Source: Chloroflexota bacterium | Lineage (GTDB): Bacteria; Chloroflexota; Dormibacteria; Dormibacterales; Dormibacteraceae | Assembly: GCA_005879675.1 (NCBI GenBank) | Contig: VBJE01000052.1 | Span: 1 to 13,983 of the forward strand | Reading direction: 5' to 3' | Length of the DNA stretch: 13,983 nucleotides | In this document: positions 7,976 through 13,983 of the stretch, piece by piece | Numbering within the stretch: the first letter of the stretch is position 1 | How the letters are laid out: each line of letters opens with the position of its first letter | Made by a program: the position numbers and the translations under genes | The notes under the pieces: model-generated | What the model was told of the DNA's origin: nothing | The model's database searches: none | What the model saw: only the letters and a program-made list of their open reading frames with translations

Positions 7976-8572
7976 TCACCCCTCCACCAACAACCTGCGG
8001 ATCTCGCTCTCGAACCCGATGACGTGCCGGCGCATCATGGTTTCCGCCAGCTCTACGTCGCGGTCGAGCACGAGGTACCAGAGGCGCAGGCTGAGGTTGA
8101 AGTAGCGCTCGAGCGTCGACTCGAGGAAGGGATTGCGCGCGGCTCGGTAGACCGTGCGGTGGATCCGCTGGTCGAGCTGCATCAGGTCGCGCTGGTCGGT
8201 CACGTAGCCGCGGGCGAGCAGCTCCAGGAGCTCTTCGATCGACTCGCGGTCGGCGGCAGCCAGCTTCTCCGTGGCGAGACGCGCGGCGTGCGCTTCGAGG
8301 ACCACGCGTACCTCCGTGATCCGCGCCAGATCGGTGAGGTTGACGTCGGTGACGAAGGTTCCACGGTGGGGGACCGACTTGACGAGGTTCTCGCGGGCCA
8401 GCCGCTGGAGGGCCTCGCGGATCGGCGTGCGCCCGATCCCGAGCTCGTCGCGGAGCCTGGCTTCGTTGACGACCGAGCCTGGGGGCATCTCCAGGCTCAC
8501 GATCCGCTCGAGGATGCGCGCGTAAGCGACCTCGCTCTGGGACCGTGCCTCGACCTGCTCGGCGACCGCCAT
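7976..8572 (-). CDS. GntR-family transcriptional regulator, FCD (FadR) subfamily
   Basis: The product is 198 residues. The winged helix-turn-helix spans about 12-77, with the GntR signature LRDELGIGRTPIREALQRL (40-58) and the wing VPHRGTFVTDV (67-77). The FCD effector domain (about 80-198) follows, with HRTVYRAARNPFL containing the conserved His138, and His183 near the end. The usual EHxxI helix between these two histidines is missing, and the protein is about 20-40 residues shorter than most members. As first gene of the catabolic operon it is probably its ligand-responsive, autoregulated repressor. ATG 8572 is preferred because GGGGAG lies 7 bases upstream; the frame is open to a TTG at 8587 and beyond. 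Confidence 0.93.
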   Translation of the reverse strand: MAVAEQVEARSQSEVAYARILERIVSLEMPPGSVVNEARLRDELGIGRTPIREALQRLARENLVKSVPHRGTFVTDVNLTDLARITEVRVVLEAHAARLATEKLAAADRESIEELLELLARGYVTDQRDLMQLDQRIHRTVYRAARNPFLESTLERYFNLSLRLWYLVLDRDVELAETMMRRHVIGFESEIRRLLVEG

Positions 8573-8593
8573 CCCTTGACTCCCCAAGATCGG

Positions 8594-8611
8594 CCGATAT
8601 GCGACCGATAT
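8594..8611. repeat. Paired CCGATAT direct repeats in the gntR leader
   Basis: CCGATAT occurs at 8594-8600 and again at 8605-8611, spaced 11 bp, about one helical turn. The left copy is part of the 10-bp perfect palindrome ATCGGCCGAT at 8589-8598. The repeats lie between the predicted transcription start and the gntR ATG and could be a second operator for this or another regulator. Binding is inferred. Confidence 0.4.
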
Positions 8612-8621
8612 ACCGGCGCGG

Positions 8622-8650
8622 AAAGTAGCACCACTTTGGCGCTACGTCAA
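8622..8650 (-). promoter_or_regulatory. Candidate promoter of the gntR-led operon
   Basis: On the minus strand TTGACG (8650-8645) and TACTTT (8627-8622) are separated by exactly 17 bp. The -35 matches the sigma-70 consensus at 5 of 6 positions, the -10 at only 3 of 6. Transcription would begin near 8615, leaving about 43 bases of leader before ATG 8572. The -35 overlaps the last codons of the kinase gene. Confidence 0.45.
8623..8633. promoter_or_regulatory. FadR-type GntR operator candidate overlapping the -10
   Basis: The site carries the GT-N3-AC core (GTAGCAC, 8625-8631) that is typical of operators of the FadR/FCD subfamily, flanked by A on both sides on the plus strand. It covers the predicted -10, where binding would block transcription, so negative autoregulation is the simple reading. 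The same bases take part in an inverted repeat, 8625-8632 with 8638-8645 (one mismatch), that spans the kinase stop codon. Confidence 0.4.
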
Positions 8651-9544
8651 ATTGGCCGCCTCCGTCATCCAGCGCCTGAGGTCGGGGGAGCCCAGCACCC
8701 GGAGCGCCCGCTCCCAGCGCCCCGTGTAGTAGCCGACGAAGTCGAAGTCGACCGCGGAGATCTTCGCCTGGATCGCGCCCCACAGCGTCCAGCCGACGTC
8801 GGACATGAGCGCGAACAGGTTCATGCGCGCCAGCTGCCGCGGATCCCGCCGGCCGAAGTACGCCTCGCACAGGGCCGCCCGCAGCTCCTGGCCGAACTCC
8901 GCCTCCTGCGCGGTGTTGCCCAGGTCGAAGCAGGGATCGTTGTTGCCGCTCAGCTCGTAGTCGACGATGCGCAGCGCTGTCCCATCGTCGATGAAGTTCT
9001 CGCAGAGGAGGTCGTTGTGGCAAGGCGTCGCCGGCAGCGCGGCCAGGCCGACCGCACCCTCGATGTCGCGCACCGCCGGCAGCCACTTGCGATAGTCGCT
9101 CGGGATCGTCACCTGGTGGTCCTCGACGATGCGCAGGTAGCTCTCGATGAGCCGGAACATGTTGAAGTCCTGCAGGAAGCGCGGCGCGGAGTGCAGGCGA
9201 TGGAAGGACTGCGCCATGCGGGCAGGCATCTCCGCGGCCTTCAGGCTCTGCGCCGACATCGTCGGGCCCGGGATGAACTCGAGCACCATCACGTCGAGGC
9301 CGGCCACGTGCTCCAGGACCTGGGGGCCGATTCCTGTCGTGGCCGCCGCCTTGGTGTTGTAGACCTCGTTCTCGCGGTCGATGGAGAGGAGCTCGGTCGA
9401 CTGGCCGGGCAGGCGCATCACGTACCTGGCGCCTTCGACCTCGACCAGGTAGTTCTCGTTCGTCAGCCCTCCCGAGAGCGCCGAGATCCTGACCTGCCGG
9501 CCGCTCCAAAGCGAGACGTGGGAGGCCGCCTCGTCAGCCTGCAT
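8642..9544 (-). CDS. Choline/ethanolamine kinase-like phosphotransferase (APH/LicA type)
   Basis: The product is 300 residues with a protein-kinase-like fold. The nucleotide loop is LSGGLTNENYLV (23-34). The catalytic loop is HNDLLCEN, with Asp178 and Asn183, and the metal-binding Asp195 lies in RIVDYELSGNNDPCFDLGN (192-210), a pattern close to LicA and choline/ethanolamine kinases rather than aminoglycoside kinases. It probably phosphorylates a small amino alcohol with ATP in the cytoplasm. ATG 9544 begins the recognisable domain and has GAGG 9 bases upstream; the longer open frame to 9694 encodes only shadow sequence. The start overlaps by 11 bp the reading frame that continues past the amber codon of the preceding oxidoreductase. 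The gene ends in TAG at 8642-8644. Confidence 0.88.
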   Translation of the reverse strand: MQADEAASHVSLWSGRQVRISALSGGLTNENYLVEVEGARYVMRLPGQSTELLSIDRENEVYNTKAAATTGIGPQVLEHVAGLDVMVLEFIPGPTMSAQSLKAAEMPARMAQSFHRLHSAPRFLQDFNMFRLIESYLRIVEDHQVTIPSDYRKWLPAVRDIEGAVGLAALPATPCHNDLLCENFIDDGTALRIVDYELSGNNDPCFDLGNTAQEAEFGQELRAALCEAYFGRRDPRQLARMNLFALMSDVGWTLWGAIQAKISAVDFDFVGYYTGRWERALRVLGSPDLRRWMTEAANLT

Positions 9545-9767
9545 GCTGTCTGGCCTCGGCGAAGGCGAGCTGCCTGTCCGGCAGGACCAACGCCGGCAGC
9601 AGGTTTCCGAACACCTCCACCTGGATGGTTGCGCCCGGTTTGAGCTCGACCGGCAGGTAGGCGTAGGCAAGGTTCCTACGCACGACGAAGCCATAGGCGC
9701 AGCTGCGCAGCCTGCCGATCACGCGGCCGTCGTGAACGACAGCCTCCCCGCCGTTGATGGGCAGGTA
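9534..9767 (-). pseudogene. GcvT C-terminal domain stranded after an in-frame amber codon
   Basis: After TAG 9770-9768 the same frame continues for 77 sense codons to TGA at 9536-9534. It reads YLPINGGEAVVHDGRVIG, then a conserved-looking stretch with SCAYGF and AYAYLPVELKPGA, which are the beta-strand repeats of a GcvT C-terminal domain. It is therefore the missing end of the oxidoreductase, not a separate gene; it has no convincing start of its own (ATG 9722 lies inside the domain). It is either the remains of a recent nonsense mutation, a readthrough extension, or the effect of a base-call error. Confidence 0.8.
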
Positions 9768-11924
9768 CTACTCGCCGCCGACGCCCAGCGTGCGCAGCCG
9801 GCGCGTGACCACGGGGTTGATCCCTCGCCACCGGTCGCGGTCGACACAAAACCCAAGCCCTGCCTCGTACGGGTTGTCCAGCAGGCCCATGTCGGTGCCG
9901 TAGTAGCGGTAGCCCATCTCCATGCGCAGCGAGTCGAGGACGCGATAGCCGCCGGGCGTGATCCCGAAATCCTTGCCGGCCGACATCAACCGGTCCCAGG
10001 CCTGGCCGGCAGAAGCCGGTTCGACGTACACCTCCCATCCCAGCTCGCCGACGTAGGTCACCCGTTGCGCGAAAACCGGAATGCCGTCGACGCGGAGCTC
10101 GCGGCCCTGCATGAAGCGAAAGCCTTCTTCGGACACGTCGTCGTTCGTCGCTCGCTCCATCACGTCTCGCGCGTGCGGTCCCCACATCCCGATCACGGCC
10201 AGCTCCTCCGAAGATTCGCGCAGCGCCACGTCCTCATCGCGCACCTGCATTCGCAGCCAGCCGAGGTCGCTGTTCACGTAGCCGGCGCCGGTGACCAGCC
10301 GGAAATGGTTGGGCGCCAGGCGGGTGACGGTCACGTCGGCGGCGATGCCGCCGTCCTTCTCCAGCAGCTGCGTGTAGACGACCGACCCGACCGGACGGTC
10401 GACGTGGTTGCCCGCCACGCGCTCGAGCAGCGCGAGCGCGCCCGGCCCGGTGATCTCGACCTTCCCGAACGAGCTCATGTCGATGATCCCGACCCGCTCG
10501 CGGAACGCCCTGTGCTCCTCGGCGAGCCGGTCGAAGTACGGGGGCCGCGTGAAGCCGAACGCCCGCTGGTCGGCGCCGGCGCGGCGCCAGGGCTGCCCCG
10601 GCTGGAAGTAGTCGGGCCGCTCCCATCCATGCTTTGTCCCGAACACCGCGCCCAGGTCCTGCATCCGGGAGTGGAGAGCGCTCAGGCGGCGTGGCCGGCC
10701 CCACTCGTCGGAGTCGAAGGGGTAGCGCTGGTAGTAGTAGTACTTGTAGGTCTCGCGCGCGAGCTCGGCGGCATAGGTCGGGTCGCGGTGCACCGGCCCG
10801 AAGCGCCAGGGCCGGTACGCATGGAGGTCGAGCTCAGGTTCGCCGCCGGTGACCATCTCCGCGATCGCTCGCCCGATTCCGCCCGCCCCGCCGAAGCCGT
10901 TGAGCGATAGCCCCGCCGCCATGTACAGACCGCTCACTCCGGGCATGGGCCCAACGAGCGGCAATGAGTCGGGAGTCATCGCGTCGGGGTGGCAGACGAG
11001 CTTGACGATGCCCGCCTCGTGGACGAAGGGAAAGCGGCGCGCGGCGCCCGCGAGGAGCGGCTCGAATCGGGCCTGGTCCCCTGGCAGCGAGTCGCCGGCG
11101 TGGTTCCAGGGCACGCCGTCGATCCAGCGCGCGACCGGGTTCAGCTCGTAGCCGCCGAGCACCATCCCGCCGGCCTCGGCTTTGCCGTAGACGAGGTTTT
11201 CCGGGTCGCGGAAGCAGGGCATATCGTGCGCCATCTCGTGTCCGGGAACGGCGAGAAGGGCAGCGTGCTGGTGGTCGACAGGCGTGGAGACGACGAACGC
11301 CCCGGCCATGGCCGCGACCTGCGGGCCCCAGATGCCGCCGGCCACCACCACGACCTCTGTTGCGATCGGTCCGGCGTCGGTCTCGACGCGCTCCACGGCC
11401 CCGTGCGACGAAACCCTGATGCCGGTCGCGCGCCGAAACGTAAGCACCCGAGCGCCCAGCTTGCGGGCGGCCGCCGCGAGCGCGTGGGTGGCGGTGTGAG
11501 GGTCGAGATGACCGTCACCCGGCATCCACACGGCGCCGTACAGCGAGTCGCGGCCGATGACGGGCATGAGACGCGCGGCCTCGTCCGCCGACACGAGCTC
11601 GACGTCGAGGCCGATCCCTCGCGCGCGGCTGACCCCGCGCTGCAGCTCCTTGAGCTGGTCTTTGCTCGACGCGAAACGGAGGCTGCCCACGGTCTCGAAG
11701 ACCCCGAGCTCCTGGTACAGCTCGATGCTGTAGGCCCGGAACCGCATCATCGTCGGCGAGGGGTTGAACTGCGTCACCAGGCCGGCGGCGTGACACGTCG
11801 AGCCGCTGGTCAGCTCGGCCTTCTCGAGCAGCACGAGGTCGTTCCACCCGGCCTTGGCGAGGTGATAGGCGACGCTCGTGCCGGTGATGCCGCCCCCGAT
11901 CACCACCGCGCGCGCGCGATCCAT
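9768..11924 (-). CDS. FAD-dependent oxidoreductase/GcvT fusion, dimethylglycine dehydrogenase-like, cut short by TAG
   Basis: The product is 718 residues to the TAG, 796 positions if that codon is read. AVVIGGGITG (6-15) binds FAD, and His45 in SGSTCHAAG matches the covalent flavin attachment site of the family. MTPDSLPLVGPMPG is near residue 320. An FAO-type middle region with a YYYY run follows near 400, then a GcvT domain from about 475 with RVTYVGELGWEVYV near 626, the folate-domain signature. By family it would oxidatively demethylate an N-methylated substrate with tetrahydrofolate as acceptor. ATG 11924 is chosen because the FAD fold starts there; it lies 23 bases after the MFS stop, with only a weak AAGG upstream. 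The frame is open much further upstream, but that is MFS shadow. Loss of the last 78 residues removes most of the GcvT C-terminal barrel, so the truncated form may be inactive or unstable. Confidence 0.88.
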   Translation of the reverse strand: MDRARAVVIGGGITGTSVAYHLAKAGWNDLVLLEKAELTSGSTCHAAGLVTQFNPSPTMMRFRAYSIELYQELGVFETVGSLRFASSKDQLKELQRGVSRARGIGLDVELVSADEAARLMPVIGRDSLYGAVWMPGDGHLDPHTATHALAAAARKLGARVLTFRRATGIRVSSHGAVERVETDAGPIATEVVVVAGGIWGPQVAAMAGAFVVSTPVDHQHAALLAVPGHEMAHDMPCFRDPENLVYGKAEAGGMVLGGYELNPVARWIDGVPWNHAGDSLPGDQARFEPLLAGAARRFPFVHEAGIVKLVCHPDAMTPDSLPLVGPMPGVSGLYMAAGLSLNGFGGAGGIGRAIAEMVTGGEPELDLHAYRPWRFGPVHRDPTYAAELARETYKYYYYQRYPFDSDEWGRPRRLSALHSRMQDLGAVFGTKHGWERPDYFQPGQPWRRAGADQRAFGFTRPPYFDRLAEEHRAFRERVGIIDMSSFGKVEITGPGALALLERVAGNHVDRPVGSVVYTQLLEKDGGIAADVTVTRLAPNHFRLVTGAGYVNSDLGWLRMQVRDEDVALRESSEELAVIGMWGPHARDVMERATNDDVSEEGFRFMQGRELRVDGIPVFAQRVTYVGELGWEVYVEPASAGQAWDRLMSAGKDFGITPGGYRVLDSLRMEMGYRYYGTDMGLLDNPYEAGLGFCVDRDRWRGINPVVTRRLRTLGVGGE

Positions 11925-11938
11925 ATCTATATCTATGG
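11922..11938. repeat. AT-rich ATATCT tandem at the oxidoreductase start
   Basis: ATATCTATATCTATGG on the plus strand is an A/T island in otherwise GC-rich sequence. It covers the ATG at 11924 and the 14 bases before it, and its ends (CCATA/TATGG) are inverted. It may simply keep the start codon unstructured where no good Shine-Dalgarno exists. Confidence 0.4.
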
Positions 11939-11947
11939 CGCTGAACC

Positions 11948-13123
11948 TTACTCGGGGAGGGGCTGCTGCTTCGTCTCCGGCAGGAGGAACAGCAGCAGGG
12001 CGCCGATCACCGCCGCGGCGCCGCCGAGCTCGATGGCGCCGCCCAGTCCCGCGGAGGCCGACAACGCGGCGACCAGTCCCAGGCCGGCGATGCTGCCGAT
12101 GGCGCCCGCGAGCGCGATCGCGGCCTCGGCCGTGGCGCGGGCCCGGGTCGGAAAGAGCTCCCCCGACCAGGCGCCGAAGACGGGGGTCGCGGCGCTGGCG
12201 AAGGCGCTCCACAGCACGTTGCCGATGAAGAAGCCGACCGCCGCCGTGGCGAAGCTCATGCTCGTCGCCGCCGCGGTGGCGATGGTGAGCGCGATCGCGG
12301 GTCCGCGCCGGCCGTAGCGGTCGGTCAGCCAACCACCGGCGAGGTAAGAGACCGCGCCGACACCGCCCGAGACGACGACGAGGAAGCTGATGTCGACCGG
12401 CGTCCAGCCCAGGAACGCGCTGGCGTAGACGGTGTAGAGGAGGCCGGCCGGCTCGAGGAGCACCGCCAGCAGCGCGAACATCGCCGCGAGGACGACGACC
12501 CTCCGGCGCCATCGCGGCTCGAGAAGAAGGCGAAACGCCGAGCCGGTGACCCGCACGCTCTGCCACGTTCGGCCTTCGGGCAGGAGCCACCAGATGAATG
12601 GAGCCACCACGATCCCGACCGCGCTCGCGTAGAAGAGCCAGCGCCAGTGCGGAGCCACGAGCGGGTAGGCGATCACCGTGATTCCGGTGCCCAGGCCCGA
12701 CAGCAGGGCCAGCACGCTGACGGCCTGGCCGCGACCTCCAGGCGGCGCCTCCTCGACGACGAGGGCGGTGGCCACCCCCACGACGAGCACCTCGAAGCAG
12801 ACGGCGAACAGCTTCAGGAAGGCGAGGTCGGCGAGCGACGGCGCGAAGGCGCTGCCGAAGTTGACGAGCGAGAAGCCCGCTACGCCCACGGCGAGGAGCC
12901 GGCGGCGACCGAAGCGGTCGGCGAGGGCGGCGAGTGGCAGCGCGCCCAGGGTGCCGAGCGCCAGGATCGAACCGAGCCCGGAGAGGGCGGGGATGTTGGC
13001 CTGGTAGTCGGCGGCGATGGCGGGCAGGGCGAGGACGAGGATCGAGCCCTGGTAGCCGGCCAGCACCACGGCGACGCTCGCCCAGACCAGGGTGACGCGC
13101 TGCCGGCGGTCGAGCTGGATCAC
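11948..13123 (-). CDS. MFS transporter
   Basis: The 391-residue product has about twelve hydrophobic helices. The loop between helices 2 and 3 carries ALADRFGRRRLL and the equivalent loop of the second half WLTDRYGRRGP, both the major facilitator motif A. GELFPTRARATAEA late in the protein is the E-x-x-PT-x-x-R element of metabolite/sugar-type MFS symporters. It is slightly short for the family. It presumably moves a small substrate or product of the downstream oxidoreductase and kinase. The start is GTG 13123 (MIQLDRRQR); no ATG or Shine-Dalgarno is visible near it, and the start is only 4 bases after a TATACG element, so a nearly leaderless message is possible. A start a few residues downstream cannot be excluded. 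Confidence 0.9.
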   Translation of the reverse strand: MIQLDRRQRVTLVWASVAVVLAGYQGSILVLALPAIAADYQANIPALSGLGSILALGTLGALPLAALADRFGRRRLLAVGVAGFSLVNFGSAFAPSLADLAFLKLFAVCFEVLVVGVATALVVEEAPPGGRGQAVSVLALLSGLGTGITVIAYPLVAPHWRWLFYASAVGIVVAPFIWWLLPEGRTWQSVRVTGSAFRLLLEPRWRRRVVVLAAMFALLAVLLEPAGLLYTVYASAFLGWTPVDISFLVVVSGGVGAVSYLAGGWLTDRYGRRGPAIALTIATAAATSMSFATAAVGFFIGNVLWSAFASAATPVFGAWSGELFPTRARATAEAAIALAGAIGSIAGLGLVAALSASAGLGGAIELGGAAAVIGALLLFLLPETKQQPLPE

Positions 13124-13127
13124 TGCG

Positions 13128-13135
13128 CGTATAGT
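13128..13135. promoter_or_regulatory. Overlapping divergent -10 elements between MFS and ABC genes
   Basis: The 23-bp gap holds GCGTATAGTCGC. On the plus strand TATAGT (13130-13135) matches the -10 consensus at 5 of 6 positions and ends 11 bases before ATG 13147. On the minus strand TATACG (13133-13128) ends 4 bases before GTG 13123. No good -35 is seen for either. Both messages would have almost no leader. Activity is inferred. Confidence 0.45.
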
Positions 13136-13146
13136 CGCGGCTACCC

Positions 13147-13914
13147 ATGACCGCCGTCGTCAGCGTGCGGGACCTGCGCAAGCGATACCGCAGAGGCGAC
13201 CCGTGGGCCGTGGACGGCGTGACGTTCGAGGTCGAGGCGGGCCAGGCATTCGGCCTGCTGGGCCCGAACGGCGCGGGCAAGACAAGCGTTGTCAAGATCA
13301 TCGCCGGTCTGCTGCGCCCGGACGGCGGGCAGATCTCTGTCTTCGGCTCGCCACCCGGTGACCCGCAGGCACGTACGCAGCTCGGTTTCTCGCCCGAGGA
13401 TCCGGACTTTCCAAAGTTTCTGCGCGCGCCCGAAGTGCTCGACTATTTCGCGAGCCTCCTCGGCCTGGAGGACGCGGACCGGAAGCGCCGGATCCCCGAG
13501 ACGCTTGCCTTCGCCGGCCTGGAGGGCGAGCGCAGGCAGATCAGGCAGTTCTCCAAAGGCATGAAGCAGCGTCTCGGCATCGCCCAGGCGATCCTGGGCC
13601 GGCCGAAGCTGCTGATCCTCGACGAGCCCACGGCCGACCTTGATCCTCTGGGCCGCCGGGACGTTCGCGCCCTGATCGAACGCCTCAAGCAGAGCGGCGT
13701 GGCCATCCTCCTCAACAGCCACCTGCTCAGCGAGGTCGAGCAGGTATGCGACACCGTGGCGATCATGGCCAAGGGCCGAGTCCTGAAAGAAGGCACGATG
13801 GGTGAGGTCGTGCCCGAGGGCAGCAACCTCGAGGAAGTTTTCGTCCAGCTCGTCGAGGCAAACCAGCCACAGCCGGACCACATGCCGTCGTTCATCACCG
13901 ATGCGCGCCCGTGA
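13147..13914 (+). CDS. ABC transporter ATP-binding protein
   Basis: The 255-residue product is a complete nucleotide-binding domain: Walker A GPNGAGKT (39-46), signature FSKGMKQRL (135-143), Walker B LLILDEPTADLDP (155-167) and the switch His192 in NSHLLSEVE. The Q-loop region reads LGFSPEDPDFP, with no Gln at the usual place, as in several export-type members of the CcmA/NodI/DrrA group. It powers an ABC-2-type exporter together with the permease that starts at its stop codon. ATG 13147 begins the domain, with no Shine-Dalgarno and a candidate -10 just upstream. It faces away from the catabolic genes and is probably unrelated to them. The substrate is unknown. Confidence 0.95.
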   Translation: MTAVVSVRDLRKRYRRGDPWAVDGVTFEVEAGQAFGLLGPNGAGKTSVVKIIAGLLRPDGGQISVFGSPPGDPQARTQLGFSPEDPDFPKFLRAPEVLDYFASLLGLEDADRKRRIPETLAFAGLEGERRQIRQFSKGMKQRLGIAQAILGRPKLLILDEPTADLDPLGRRDVRALIERLKQSGVAILLNSHLLSEVEQVCDTVAIMAKGRVLKEGTMGEVVPEGSNLEEVFVQLVEANQPQPDHMPSFITDARP

Positions 13915-13983
13915 ACGGGGTCGGCGCCGTCGCCCGCTACACACTCATAGAGCTGTCACGCCGGCGCATCCTTCTCGTGTTCT
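13911..13983 (+). CDS. ABC-2 type transporter permease (N-terminus only)
   Basis: GTG 13911 overlaps the ATPase stop by 4 bp (GTGA) and opens a frame to the window edge. The 24 visible residues include VARYTLIELSRRRILLVF, the basic amphipathic start followed by a hydrophobic helix that is common in ABC-2 permeases. It is most likely the membrane partner of the ATPase. The rest lies to the right. Confidence 0.75.
   Translation, partial: MNGVGAVARYTLIELSRRRILLVF

Noticed and set aside
7337..9643. Plus-strand open frame of 768 codons
   Set aside because: It runs antisense through three well-supported genes (metallophosphoesterase, GntR regulator, kinase) and shows no domain or plausible composition.
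9534..9722. Separate small gene of 62 codons
   Set aside because: It is in the same frame as the oxidoreductase and its sequence is the end of the GcvT domain; the ATG lies inside that domain.
9768..9770. Pyrrolysine insertion at the amber codon
   Set aside because: Pyrrolysine is known mainly from methylamine methyltransferases, not from this flavoprotein family; no pyl genes are in the window and other genes here end in TAG. Not excluded, but unsupported.
11925..13301. Long N-terminal extension of the amber-interrupted oxidoreductase
   Set aside because: The frame is open, but its translation is Arg- and Gly-rich shadow of the MFS gene; the FAD-binding fold begins immediately after ATG 11924.
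13141..13944. Minus-strand open frame of 267 codons opposite the ABC ATPase
   Set aside because: The plus strand encodes all ABC motifs; the minus frame has no domain and depends on codon bias of the true gene.
1..13983. Mobile elements, CRISPR arrays, tRNA or rRNA genes
   Set aside because: No transposase, integrase, regularly spaced repeats, terminal inverted repeats or tRNA/rRNA-like segments were found; gene-free gaps are all under about 75 bases.

Overview
The window is a GC-rich (by eye about two thirds G+C) stretch of bacterial chromosome, almost fully coding, with ten genes on the minus strand and a divergent ABC transporter pair on the plus strand at the right end. GTG starts, 4-bp stop/start overlaps and short leaders with little Shine-Dalgarno fit a high-GC bacterium such as an actinobacterium of the Thermoleophilia type or a Chloroflexota-like lineage. 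That placement is inference. I see no tRNA, rRNA, CRISPR array, transposase or integrase, and no gene-free stretch longer than about 75 bases.

Layout in the direction of minus-strand transcription (right to left). Unit 1 starts at about 13123: an MFS transporter (13123-11948), a dimethylglycine/sarcosine-dehydrogenase-like FAD oxidoreductase fused to a GcvT folate-binding region (11924-9768), and a choline/ethanolamine-kinase-like phosphotransferase (9544-8642). The oxidoreductase is interrupted by an in-frame TAG. The remaining 77 codons of its GcvT C-terminal domain stay open to 9534 and overlap the kinase start. Unit 2 has its own candidate promoter and operator at 8622-8650: a GntR/FCD regulator (8572-7976), a calcineurin-like metallophosphoesterase (7972-7037), an APC-family amine/amino-acid permease (7012-5354), a terminator-like hairpin (5344-5319), an iron-type alcohol dehydrogenase (5307-4135), an NAD(P) aldehyde dehydrogenase (4138-2672), an MNT/AbiEii-like nucleotidyltransferase (2675-1914), and a second FAD/GcvT oxidoreductase (1917 to beyond position 1). 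The last four genes are joined by 4-bp overlaps, so they form one transcript.

Reading the genes together: two importers, an alcohol-to-aldehyde-to-acid oxidation pair, a choline-kinase-like enzyme, a phosphoesterase and two tetrahydrofolate-linked N-demethylase-like flavoproteins suggest catabolism of a methylated amino alcohol or amine (choline, betaine, dimethylglycine, sarcosine or a relative) under a GntR repressor. The exact substrate cannot be read from the sequence. No betaine demethylase or betaine methyltransferase is present.

The points most worth a second look are the amber codon inside the oxidoreductase, the nucleotidyltransferase embedded in the catabolic operon, the hairpin placed directly before the alcohol dehydrogenase start, the shortened metal-binding domain of the regulator, and the back-to-back -10 elements in the 23-bp gap between the MFS and ABC genes.
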